Shown: positions 1 through 6,749, counted from the first letter of the stretch. The stretch: DNA of 7,029 nt from Candidatus Hydrogenedentota bacterium (GCA_030430835.1 JAUIKJ010000155.1:1-7029); one strand, 5' to 3'. A program made the numbers and translations. The notes: generated by a model not told the origin, from the sequence alone.

Positions 1-1
1 C

Positions 2-328
2 AAGGTGCTCTACGTCGGATCGATGTCCGAGGACGAGGGCCGGGTGCGCTCCTATAAAGTTATTGGCCAGGTGTTCTTTGCATCCTCCGAACGCTTCGTC
101 AACTCCTTCGACTTCAAGGAAGTGATCTACAAGGTCCGCATCGACGTAAGCCGCGCGCACTTCTGGGACATCACCGCGGTGAGCGCGCTCGACAAGGTGG
201 TCACGAAGTTTCGCCGTGAAGGGACCGAGGTCGAGGTTATCGGCCTGAATGAAGCCAGTGCCACGATGGTCGACCGCTTCGCGGTACACGACAAGCCGGA
301 CGCGGTCGAACAACTGATGGGCCACTAG
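2..328 (+). CDS. SulP-family anion transporter, C-terminal STAS domain (5' partial)
   Basis: The reading frame is open to the left edge of the window (the codon before the first GTG is Lys), so this is the tail of a larger gene and the GTG at 5 is probably internal. About 108 residues are visible and form a STAS domain: a beta strand ending in QVFFASSERF, then the central IDVSRAHFWDITAV segment and the helix ALDKVVTKFRR, ending with the EVIGLNEASATMVDRFAVHD block. This pattern is typical of bacterial SulP (SLC26-like) permeases, which import sulfate, bicarbonate or other anions; the cytoplasmic STAS domain regulates transport. At the spot where anti-anti-sigma STAS proteins carry a phosphorylatable Ser in a D-S-x-G-type motif, this one reads D-I-T-A. 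The universal stress gene starts 5 bases after the stop, so the two are probably co-transcribed. The membrane domain and the substrate cannot be seen. Confidence 0.9.
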   Translation, partial: KVLYVGSMSEDEGRVRSYKVIGQVFFASSERFVNSFDFKEVIYKVRIDVSRAHFWDITAVSALDKVVTKFRREGTEVEVIGLNEASATMVDRFAVHDKPDAVEQLMGH

Positions 329-333
329 AGAAG

Positions 334-1209
334 ATGCACGCAACAATCAAGCAAAAAGAGAAGGTGCTGGCCTGTGTGGACCAGTCGCATTTCGCCGACT
401 ACGTGGCGGACTATGCGGCCTGGGCGGCGCGGCGGATGAACGCGCCGCTGGAGTTTTTGCACATTCTCGACCGTCACCCCGAGGTGGCGATTGGGGCGGA
501 TCACAGTGGCACGATTGGCATGGACGCGCAGGAGCATCTGCTCGACACGCTTTCCGAAGCCGATGAGGCCCGGAGCAAGAGTGCCCGCGAGGCCGGGCGT
601 ATTTTTCTGAACCGCCTGCGTGAGCGCGCGATCGCCGCGGGGGTCGAAGCGCCGGATGTACGCCAACGCCATGGCGGCCTTGAAGATACGCTGGTGGAAC
701 AGCAGGGCGACGTGAAGCTCTTCGTGCTCGGACGCCGCGGGGAATCCGCGGAAACGACCCAGCGCGATCTTGGCCGCAATGTCGAGAGTGTGGTGCGGGC
801 GCTGCGCAAGCCGATTCTCGCGGTAACGGAAGGCTTTACCGAGCCCCGCCGCGTGATGATTGCCTTTGATGGCGGTGCAGTGACGCGCCGTGGCGTGGAA
901 ATGGTCGCGGAGAGTCCACTCTTCCGGGGTCTGCCGGTACACCTGCTGATGTCGGGCAAGAAACGACCCGACAGCGAGAAGAAACTGGCGTGGGCCAAGA
1001 CCACCCTGGAGCGCGCGGGCTTCGACGCGCCGGCGACGCTGACGCCAGGCGACGCGGAGAGCATCATCGCAAACTTCGTACAGGACGAAGGGATCGACCT
1101 GATAATTATGGGTGCCTATGCCCACTCCCCGTTGCGCAGTCTTTTCTTTGGGAGCAAGACGTCGGACCTGCTGCGTTCCTCGAAGGTGCCGGCGTTGCTG
1201 TTGCGATAA
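334..1209 (+). CDS. Tandem-domain universal stress protein (UspA family)
   Basis: A cytoplasmic protein of 291 residues, the usual length for two fused USP domains. Domain 1 spans about residues 10-165: it opens with VLACVDQSHFADYVADYAAW and ends with the loop GRRGESAE..LGRNVESVVRA and the strand KPILAV. Domain 2 spans 172-291: it opens with RRVMIAFDGG and ends with MGAYAHSPLRSLFFGS and the strand VPALLLR. The nucleotide-binding signature of ATP-binding USPs is G-x2-G-x9-G-S/T. Domain 2 has G260, A263 in place of the second Gly, then G273-S274. Domain 1 has G133, G136 and G147 followed by Arg, so both sites are slightly off consensus and ATP binding is uncertain. USPs help cells survive starvation and other stresses by ill-defined means. 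The ATG lies 5 bases after the SulP stop, and pairing with a SulP transporter suggests a role in sensing or tuning anion transport. The Shine-Dalgarno is poor, so translation is probably coupled to the gene before it. Confidence 0.93.
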   Translation: MHATIKQKEKVLACVDQSHFADYVADYAAWAARRMNAPLEFLHILDRHPEVAIGADHSGTIGMDAQEHLLDTLSEADEARSKSAREAGRIFLNRLRERAIAAGVEAPDVRQRHGGLEDTLVEQQGDVKLFVLGRRGESAETTQRDLGRNVESVVRALRKPILAVTEGFTEPRRVMIAFDGGAVTRRGVEMVAESPLFRGLPVHLLMSGKKRPDSEKKLAWAKTTLERAGFDAPATLTPGDAESIIANFVQDEGIDLIIMGAYAHSPLRSLFFGSKTSDLLRSSKVPALLLR

Positions 1210-1249
1210 GGCTGCGGTAGCGCATCGACACGGGCGCGCATGCTAGGCT

Positions 1250-2176
1250 ATGGCGATGGCGGCCTGTATTTCCCTCAAGCACGTAACAAAGACCTACGGT
1301 TCCTCTGTTGCCGTGGGGGGCCTTTCGCTTGAGGTTGAACGCGGGGAGGTCTTCGGCCTGCTGGGCCCCAACGGCGCGGGTAAGAGCACGACGCTTTACA
1401 TGCTTGCAGGCCTCGTGCATCCCGATTCCGGCACGGTCTCGATCTTCGGAAAAAACCTCCAGAAGCATTTCCTGTCCATCGCGCGGCGTGTAGGGGTACT
1501 GGTGGAGCGGCCAGTCTTCTTCGACTACCTCAGTGCACGCCGGAACCTGAAGTTACAGGCGCGGCTCGCCCGGCGTGAGGTCAACGTGGACCGTGCGCTG
1601 GATCTGGCCGGGCTGTTGCGCTATGGCGACAAGAAGGCCGGTCACCTTTCACAGGGACTCCGACAACGTCTGGGCCTCGCACAGGCCATGCTCACCGAAC
1701 CGGAACTGCTCATTCTGGATGAGCCGGCATCCGGTCTCGATGTCGAGTCGGCGCAAGAGATACTCCGGATGCTGCGACGGATCGCAGACGAGGCGAAGGT
1801 GACCATCCTGTTTTCGAGTCACCAGATGTTTGAGGTGGAAAGCCTCTGCGACCGGGTGGCGGTCCTGAACGAGGGCCGGCTGGTGGCCTGTGAGCGTACC
1901 GAGGATCTTCTGGCCTACGACACGAGTCAGGTCGAAGTGCTTCTGGAGGGTGCGGAGGGCGCAGCGAAGCGCCTGACCGAACAGGCCTGGGTGGTGTCGG
2001 CGGAAGCGCGCAAGGGCCGGGTACACGTCCGGCTGCGTGATGCGCAGCCGCAGCAGTTGATGCAGTTTCTGCTCGGTGCAGGCTACCACCTCGATGGCGT
2101 CGTACCCAAGCGGCGCACGCTGCAGGAGTATTTCTTGAAGACCCTCAATACCGGCCCCGGCGAGGACGCGTCATGA
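1250..2176 (+). CDS. ABC-2-type transporter ATP-binding protein
   Basis: The cytoplasmic ATPase (308 residues) that powers the permease encoded next. All catalytic motifs are present: Walker A GPNGAGKST (39-47), signature LSQGLRQR (133-140), Walker B LLILDEP (153-159), D-loop SGLD (161-164) and H-loop His191 in SSHQMFEVE. The Q-loop region reads LVERPVFFDYLSARRNL, with Glu86 where most ABC ATPases have Gln; BcrA/lantibiotic-export-type ATPases share this feature. About 90 residues after the core match the variable C-terminal extension of the NatA/BcrA/NosF-like group. The ATG at 1250 is only 2 bases after the weak AGG at 1245-1247, whereas the second ATG at 1256 lies 8 bases from it, so the true start may be two codons later. 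The stop overlaps the permease start by 4 bases. Family assignment is secure, the substrate is not known. Confidence 0.95.
   Translation: MAMAACISLKHVTKTYGSSVAVGGLSLEVERGEVFGLLGPNGAGKSTTLYMLAGLVHPDSGTVSIFGKNLQKHFLSIARRVGVLVERPVFFDYLSARRNLKLQARLARREVNVDRALDLAGLLRYGDKKAGHLSQGLRQRLGLAQAMLTEPELLILDEPASGLDVESAQEILRMLRRIADEAKVTILFSSHQMFEVESLCDRVAVLNEGRLVACERTEDLLAYDTSQVEVLLEGAEGAAKRLTEQAWVVSAEARKGRVHVRLRDAQPQQLMQFLLGAGYHLDGVVPKRRTLQEYFLKTLNTGPGEDAS
2162..2166 (+). promoter_or_regulatory. Ribosome binding site of the permease gene
   Basis: GAGGA sits inside the end of the ATPase gene, 6 bases before the ATG at 2173. It supports that start and suggests the permease can be translated both by coupling and by new initiation. 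Confidence 0.7.
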
Positions 2177-2964
2177 TGCGCCGCATTGTGGCCGCCTATG
2201 GGGTAGAGATGGAGAAGACCATCCGCCAGTGGAGTACCTGGGCCGGTGTGGCGCTGGTCTTGGCGGGGGTGCTGGGCGCGCTGTGGCTTGCCCCGCTGCA
2301 ACGGGACAACCATGGCGACTACGCCTACCCCGCACAGGCCACGGCACTGGCCCTGCATACCCTGGGGCTCTTCGCGATTCTACTGTTTAACGCCAACCTG
2401 CTTTCCTCCGAATTGGCTTCGGGCGCGATTCGTGCGGTGCTCGTGCGCCCGATTCGCCGCGCGGAATACGTTGTCGCCAAGCTCCTGCTGGGCATGAGCT
2501 ACATGCTCTTTCTCGTGGTCATCACCGTGGTGCTCAGTTGGGGCCTGCTCTATGCCCTGGGTGATCGCACGGGAGTAAGCTTCGGCGGCGTGACGCTCTA
2601 CAGCCACGAGGACCTTCTGCAAAGCTATATGCTGGGCATGGCCGCGGGGCTCGCCCCGCTGGCGGCACTTTGCGCCTGGGGGCTGTTCGTGTCCAGTGCG
2701 ACGCGCAACCCCGCGGGCGCCATCGGTATCGCAGTCGGTGGCTGGCTCCTGATCGACGCGATCAAGTATCCGCTGGGCGTCGACGCCTATGTGTTTACCT
2801 CGTACCTCGAGTTGGCGCTCCAGCCCTATCGGGATCAGATCGAGGGCGGCCACGGCGCATGGTGGCCGATGCCGCTGCAATCGCTCGCCGTATCGCTAGG
2901 CAGTTTCCTGCTCTTCGCCTATGGTGCGGTGTTCCTGACAAATCGGCGGAACCTCTCGGGATGA
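2173..2964 (+). CDS. ABC-2-type transporter permease
   Basis: An inner-membrane protein of 263 residues with six predicted helices at about 22-40, 56-77, 103-130, 153-174, 182-198 and 237-256, the standard ABC-2 layout. The diagnostic part is the cytoplasmic segment between helices 2 and 3, residues 78-105, with SSELASGAIRAVLVRPIRR followed by EYVVAKLL; this E-x-x-x-G-x-x-R-x-x-L-x-R-P-x-x-R pattern is the coupling region of NosY/BcrB-like permeases. A loop of about 20 residues rich in polar and charged residues (about 131-152) follows helix 3, and another (about 205-235) lies between helices 5 and 6. The start overlaps the ATPase stop as ATGA, and a good Shine-Dalgarno GAGGA lies 6 bases before it. 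The stop overlaps the next gene in the same way. It would act as a homodimer with the ATPase. Substrate unknown. Confidence 0.93.
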   Translation: MMRRIVAAYGVEMEKTIRQWSTWAGVALVLAGVLGALWLAPLQRDNHGDYAYPAQATALALHTLGLFAILLFNANLLSSELASGAIRAVLVRPIRRAEYVVAKLLLGMSYMLFLVVITVVLSWGLLYALGDRTGVSFGGVTLYSHEDLLQSYMLGMAAGLAPLAALCAWGLFVSSATRNPAGAIGIAVGGWLLIDAIKYPLGVDAYVFTSYLELALQPYRDQIEGGHGAWWPMPLQSLAVSLGSFLLFAYGAVFLTNRRNLSG

Positions 2965-4391
2965 TGGCGATCCTGGCGGTATTGCTTTGTGTGGCGGCGC
3001 CAATCTCCATTGAGGGCCTGCGCGTGATCCCGCCGGCGGGCGTGGCCGGGGTACCAAGCATCAACGCTGTACGCGCCGATCTCGGCGGCGACGCGGGCGC
3101 GGTCTTGCTCTTTGAGCAGGGCATCGCGCGCGCGCCCTACGCGGATCGTCCCCTTCTCCCTTATCCGGTGGTCGCGGACGCGCTGCGTTTCGATACCTGG
3201 CGCGGCATGCTCTATGTCTTGTCGCCGCGCAGCCTGTCGGCCTTCCGCCTCGAGGCGGACGGATGGATCGCCGGCAAACAATGGCCGGTCGATTGCGCAC
3301 CGCTGGCCGCCCTGACACCGCCCGATGCCCCCACGCACGAATTCTTTCTCTACAGCGTGGATGGCGATGCCATCCCCGAGATCATCTGGGCGGATGTGCA
3401 GGGCCTCTGGATCATCGGACTGGATGACGACGGCGCCTACCGCGCAACGGAGCCGGTGGGCCAATGGCCGCCCCCCGCGCAGGAGCCGGCACGAGACCAG
3501 CATGTCTGGCCGCCAGAATCGCGGCATCTCCTTTCACCCGCGCGGCAGGGACGCTACCGTGTCTTGCTGGACGGGGACGCCGCGATCGTATTGACGCGCG
3601 ACCCCCTACCATCGGGGCAGGCCCGTTACACCTCCTCGGTCTGGAGCGGCAACAAGGCTACCCCCTGGTCTGCCGTGCGCTTTCCACCCGTGCCTGAATT
3701 TGTACAGCCGTGCCGACTCAACCCCGGCACCGCAATCCATTTTGCCGGTAGCCACTGGACCGAGGCGGCATCGAGTGTGTTACCGGTACCTATCCTGGAG
3801 ACCTGGGCCAGCCTGGATGGCGGGGAGACCTTCAGTGTGCGCCGTAGCCGCGCCTTGCAACGCGGCGGCACACGGGTCAGTTTCGTGGACATCGACGGTG
3901 ATGGCGACCAGGATTGGGTCACGGACGAGCCCGATATCTTTGACCGCGGTGCGCGCGATGCACTCAGCCAATACCTTTCCAGTACGAAGCTGCGCCTTCG
4001 CATCGAGGTGTACCGGCAGGACGCGGGGGAATTCGAGTCCACGCCGGGTATGGATATAGCGGTCGCCATCGATTTTGATGCGCCGCCAGCCCGGAGCAGT
4101 GCGCAGCGTTCTCGTTATACCGCCGGCAGTCTCTATCAGGTTTCCGGCGACTTGAATGGCGATGGCGCCCGGGACCTGAGCGTGCGCAGCGCACCCGACG
4201 CGATCTCTATCTATCTGTCCACGGATGGCGCCTTTCCGCAGAACCCGGATACCGTGCTTGAGATCGCCCCCGAGTTGGAATCCACATGGGTGGACATCAA
4301 CGGCGACGGCAAGGATGACTGGCTACGCTGGGATCCGGCCAGGCCGATGCCAGCGGCGACGGTCGTGTTCGCGCCGGAGTTTCTACGATGA
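2961..4391 (+). CDS. Secreted FG-GAP/VCBS-repeat protein, first of two paralogs
   Basis: The frame stays open 291 bases further upstream inside the permease, but the ATG at 2961 is the credible start: it makes the ATGA overlap seen at the other junctions and begins directly with a hydrophobic leader (residues 2-16, MAILAVLLCVAAPIS). From it the protein is 476 residues. The leader has no Lys or Arg before its core, which is unusual for a Sec signal. Calcium-loop FG-GAP motifs are at 309-319 (VDIDGDGDQDW), 396-406 (GDLNGDGARDL) and 444-454 (VDINGDGKDDW), with a degenerate copy at 131-143 (YSVDGDAIPEIIW). Such repeats build beta-propellers in extracytoplasmic binding proteins. After the leader only Cys112 and Cys251 are seen, so a disulfide is possible. 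It has no recognisable enzyme motif. Translational coupling to an ABC-2 exporter suggests a transporter accessory or a cargo, but this is inference. Confidence 0.85.
   Translation: MMAILAVLLCVAAPISIEGLRVIPPAGVAGVPSINAVRADLGGDAGAVLLFEQGIARAPYADRPLLPYPVVADALRFDTWRGMLYVLSPRSLSAFRLEADGWIAGKQWPVDCAPLAALTPPDAPTHEFFLYSVDGDAIPEIIWADVQGLWIIGLDDDGAYRATEPVGQWPPPAQEPARDQHVWPPESRHLLSPARQGRYRVLLDGDAAIVLTRDPLPSGQARYTSSVWSGNKATPWSAVRFPPVPEFVQPCRLNPGTAIHFAGSHWTEAASSVLPVPILETWASLDGGETFSVRRSRALQRGGTRVSFVDIDGDGDQDWVTDEPDIFDRGARDALSQYLSSTKLRLRIEVYRQDAGEFESTPGMDIAVAIDFDAPPARSSAQRSRYTAGSLYQVSGDLNGDGARDLSVRSAPDAISIYLSTDGAFPQNPDTVLEIAPELESTWVDINGDGKDDWLRWDPARPMPAATVVFAPEFLR
4376..4379 (+). promoter_or_regulatory. Ribosome binding site of the second FG-GAP gene
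   Basis: GGAG lies 8 bases before the ATG at 4388, within the end of the first FG-GAP gene, and favours 4388 over the next ATG at 4391. The first FG-GAP gene has a weaker GGA at 2948-2950, 10 bases before its start, so it relies more on coupling. Confidence 0.6.
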
Positions 4392-5827
4392 TGGCGGCCG
4401 TGCTGTTCTCGTGTCTGGTGGTGGCCGCGCCGCTCTTCGACGTCCACACGATTCCGCTGAGCGTGCCGGAGGCACGGACCTTTATCGCGGGTGCGGACGG
4501 TGACGACGTCGCCGACTTGTTCGTGCTCGATGGAAGCACGCTTAAGTTCTTCGACGATGGCCTCGTCAGCGCCATGCTTCCGATCGAACTGCCGCCGGAG
4601 ACGACGGCCGTCGACCTCTTTGATCTGGATAACGACGGTTTCCTCGAAGTGATCGTGCTGTCTGGCAAAGACGTGGTGCGCTATGCGCTGGTTGGAGAAT
4701 CGGCTGGTCAGGCACAGACGCTCTTTCGTCTTGCGGCCCATCCCCCCGGGTTTCATGCGCCGCCCTTCCTGCATGTTATGTGCCTGCGTGAAGACGGCCG
4801 CGTTCAGGTAGCGATCCCGGAACCCGGTGGCGTGGCGCGTTACGCACTCGATGGGACTCGGCTGTCATCGCCCGCATCCGCGGCCGTGGCCGCGGCGCCC
4901 AGCTTCGATGCATGGGTCGTCTCACCTTCCAGCCTTGCGCCCGGCGACGCCATGGAAATCCGCTTTGAGCATGCCTGGCAGCCCGGACGCATCCCGGGCA
5001 CCGGGCCGGAGACCGGCGCCTCCCCCAGCCTGTCCGCCGGTCCATACCGCCTGCGCGACGTGGCGCAGGCCTCACCGGAACAGTGGCCCTGGTTCGCATT
5101 GAGCACAGCGTCGCCGGCCTCCGGCGAGCGCGCGCACCTTGCGGTGCAGGGCGCGGAGACTGGGGAAACCCATATCGTGGTGCGTCGCAGAAATCAGGCG
5201 GGTGACGCCGACTTTCGCTTGGGTCCGGTGCGCCGTTATCCGGGGCTGCCGCTATGGCAATCCGGACTCCCGCCGGACTTTAACGGTGACGGATTCACGG
5301 ATCTGGTCCTCTGGCGCACGCAGAAGCCGGCACCTACCATAAACGCGTTAAGCCGTGCGCTGTCCGCCGGCAGTTGGCCGGTAGACGTTTCGCTGCATGT
5401 CTTTGACCCGGCGGCATCGAGCTTCTCGCCGCACAGCGCCGGCGGCCTGCGAATCCAGACCCCGATCGCCCGTTTTTTCAGCGCGGCGCCCGATGTCGTC
5501 GCGCACGTGGCAATGATGGATTTCAACGGCGATGGCTTCGACGACTTTGGTTGCGCAACCAGCCCCAACAGCTATGCGGTCTGGCTCTGGTCGGACGAGG
5601 CCTTGGCAAAGACGCCGGCCTTTGTCTATGAAAGTCCGGAGCCGATCGTGGCGCTCGCGTTTCGCGAGCCGCTCTCCAGGGACGGCGCGGCGGCGCTGGG
5701 TCTTCGAACGGCTACGGGGCTGGTGTTTCTTCGGCCGGTGGGGCTTGCACAGGAGCCGGCGGCCCAGGAGGATCCTGTCGTTCGCGCGCGGATTCGCTAC
5801 CTGCGGGGGCTGGTCGAAGCCCCGTAG
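4388..5827 (+). CDS. Secreted FG-GAP/VCBS-repeat protein, second of two paralogs
   Basis: 479 residues, starting within the stop of the preceding gene (ATGA) with a GGAG Shine-Dalgarno 8 bases upstream. The leader (residues 2-16, MAAVLFSCLVVAAPL) is hydrophobic and lacks basic residues. Calcium-loop FG-GAP motifs lie at 79-88 (DLDNDGFLEV), 297-306 (DFNGDGFTDL) and 378-387 (DFNGDGFDDF), with a weaker one at 37-47 (DGDDVADLFVL). The last two loops are separated by a segment (ALSRALS then DVSLHVFDPAASSFSP) that resembles the equivalent segment of the preceding gene (ALSQYLS then RIEVYRQDAGEFES), so the two are paralogs that have diverged widely. Cys132 and Cys389 are the only cysteines after the leader. 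L-F-S-C at 6-9 is a poor lipobox. The last 38 codons overlap the convergent TPR gene. Likely an extracytoplasmic propeller working with the exporter; function unproven. Confidence 0.83.
   Translation: MMAAVLFSCLVVAAPLFDVHTIPLSVPEARTFIAGADGDDVADLFVLDGSTLKFFDDGLVSAMLPIELPPETTAVDLFDLDNDGFLEVIVLSGKDVVRYALVGESAGQAQTLFRLAAHPPGFHAPPFLHVMCLREDGRVQVAIPEPGGVARYALDGTRLSSPASAAVAAAPSFDAWVVSPSSLAPGDAMEIRFEHAWQPGRIPGTGPETGASPSLSAGPYRLRDVAQASPEQWPWFALSTASPASGERAHLAVQGAETGETHIVVRRRNQAGDADFRLGPVRRYPGLPLWQSGLPPDFNGDGFTDLVLWRTQKPAPTINALSRALSAGSWPVDVSLHVFDPAASSFSPHSAGGLRIQTPIARFFSAAPDVVAHVAMMDFNGDGFDDFGCATSPNSYAVWLWSDEALAKTPAFVYESPEPIVALAFREPLSRDGAAALGLRTATGLVFLRPVGLAQEPAAQEDPVVRARIRYLRGLVEAP
5712..5827. repeat. 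Inverted repeat whose arms hold the two convergent stop codons
   Basis: CTACGGGGCT at 5712-5721 and AGCCCCGTAG at 5818-5827 are perfect 10-base inverted copies 96 bases apart. Each arm holds one stop codon: TAG of the - strand TPR gene at 5712-5714 and TAG of the + strand FG-GAP gene at 5825-5827. Both genes therefore end in the same codons, GCC-CCG-TAG (Ala-Pro-stop). A shorter hairpin, GGGGCT (5806-5811) with AGCCCC (5818-5823) and a 6-base loop, can form instead of the long pairing. No T-run follows it, so an intrinsic terminator is not supported. The match is exact; a function is unproven. Confidence 0.55.
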
Positions 5828-6749
5828 CGACTGGCGCGCCATCGAGCCGTCGCTGCATGGCGTGCGCGACGGCCTCTGCCTCGGTGTGGCGGGTTTGGGC
5901 GTGGTAGGTTTGGGCCAGGCGTAGCGCCGCAAGGCGCAAGCCTTCTTCGGCGATGGCGGGGTCCATGCGTATCGCCCGGTCGAATGCGGCCTTGTAGGCG
6001 GCTTCGGCGCCGGCCAGATCGCCCGCCCGCTCCTGCAGTTGCCCGTGCAGGACACCGAGTTTTACGCCGGACACGGTGTTGAGATCTTCGCCGGCGAGCG
6101 CGGTGTCGAGTTCTACGCGGGCAAGATCCTCGCGTCCCTGCAGAATGAGCATCTCTACTTCGGCCAAGACCGCGGCATGACGGTCCTCGTGCGTGAGGGC
6201 GAGGGCGCGAGCGCGGGCGAAAGCAGCCTGCGCGCGCGCGAGGTCGGGCGGGTCCAGGCGCCCGTAGAGTTCACCGAGGGCCCGATGCACGGGGGCCATG
6301 TCCCCGCTGCCTTCCGCGGCCACCGCCTCCAGTTTCTCGATGGCGCGGGCGGGATCCAGGCTGTTGAGCGCCTCGCGCACGGCGCGCTCATTCGCGCTCA
6401 GCTCTTCATCATCGCCACCGGAGAGGGAGCGCACCTGCAGCGGTTTGTCGCGGGTGGAGTCGTTCAGGGGACGGAGAGGCTCTACACCGGCGACGCCAGT
6501 ACCGGGACTGCCGCCGCCGCGGGTACCCATCGTACCCGTGCGCGCCGCAGCGTCATGCTCGCGCTTGCTGGAAGTCAATGCAACGGCGTTCTCGCGCGAG
6601 GTTCCGGACTTGGCGGTAAAGCGTCCGGTGGCGCCGATTCCGGAACTGCTGCTGCGTTCCATTGACTGCACATAGTACACCGCGGCGACGATCGCCACGG
6701 CGACAAGCACCATGAGACCTACCACGATGAGGGTCTGTCGGCGATCCAT
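5712..6749 (-). CDS. Membrane-anchored TPR-repeat protein with Pro/Ala-rich tail
   Basis: 345 residues. A basic N-terminus (MDRR) and one helix at about 7-28 (LIVVGLMVLVAVAIVAAVYY) anchor it, with the rest probably on the outer face of the inner membrane. Residues 32-115 are a Ser/Thr/Gly-rich, probably disordered linker. Residues 120-301 are alpha-helical TPR-like repeats, for example 134-184, 188-221, 226-262 and 266-300, with the typical small/large pattern (GDLAGAEAAYKAAFDRAI). The tail from 308 on is Pro/Ala-rich and is encoded entirely in the antisense overlap with the second FG-GAP gene. TPRs mediate protein-protein contacts, so this is probably a scaffold. The start is well supported: GGGGAG (6762-6757) lies 7 bases before the ATG. 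It follows the BON gene by 24 bases and is probably co-transcribed with it. Partner unknown. Confidence 0.87.
   Translation of the reverse strand: MDRRQTLIVVGLMVLVAVAIVAAVYYVQSMERSSSSGIGATGRFTAKSGTSRENAVALTSSKREHDAAARTGTMGTRGGGSPGTGVAGVEPLRPLNDSTRDKPLQVRSLSGGDDEELSANERAVREALNSLDPARAIEKLEAVAAEGSGDMAPVHRALGELYGRLDPPDLARAQAAFARARALALTHEDRHAAVLAEVEMLILQGREDLARVELDTALAGEDLNTVSGVKLGVLHGQLQERAGDLAGAEAAYKAAFDRAIRMDPAIAEEGLRLAALRLAQTYHAQTRHTEAEAVAHAMQRRLDGAPVATGLRPAPAGSESARERQDPPGPPAPVQAPPAEETPAP

Noticed and set aside
325..1125. 266-codon open frame on the - strand opposite the universal stress gene
   Set aside because: Its translation is rich in Arg, His and Gln with no recognisable domain, and the opposite strand encodes a clear two-domain USP. 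It is a by-product of GC-rich codon use.
1210..1249. Promoter or terminator between the stress gene and the ABC operon
   Set aside because: The 40 bases show only an imperfect TAGC/GCTA pairing without a T-run and no convincing -35/-10 pair.
2670..2960. Upstream extension of the first FG-GAP frame
   Set aside because: It lies wholly inside the permease, has no leader and is Arg-rich. The start at 2961 gives the ATGA junction and the hydrophobic N-terminus.
2919..3527. 202-codon open frame on the - strand opposite the first FG-GAP gene
   Set aside because: Arg-rich translation without motifs; the + strand frame has a leader, FG-GAP loops and operon overlaps.
4403..4414. Lipobox in the second FG-GAP leader (L-F-S-C, residues 6-9)
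   Set aside because: Phe at the -2 position is atypical, the Cys is too close to the start, and hydrophobic residues continue after it.
5806..5823. GC-rich hairpin as an intrinsic terminator for the + strand operon
   Set aside because: The stem is only 6 bp and no T-run follows on either strand.
5348..6055. 235-codon - strand frame overlapping the TPR and FG-GAP genes
   Set aside because: It is out of frame with the TPR gene, shows no TPR pattern of its own, and is Arg/Pro-rich as expected of a shadow frame.
6039..6665. 208-codon + strand frame opposite the TPR gene
   Set aside because: The - strand has an anchor helix, TPR repeats and a good ribosome binding site; the + frame has none of these.
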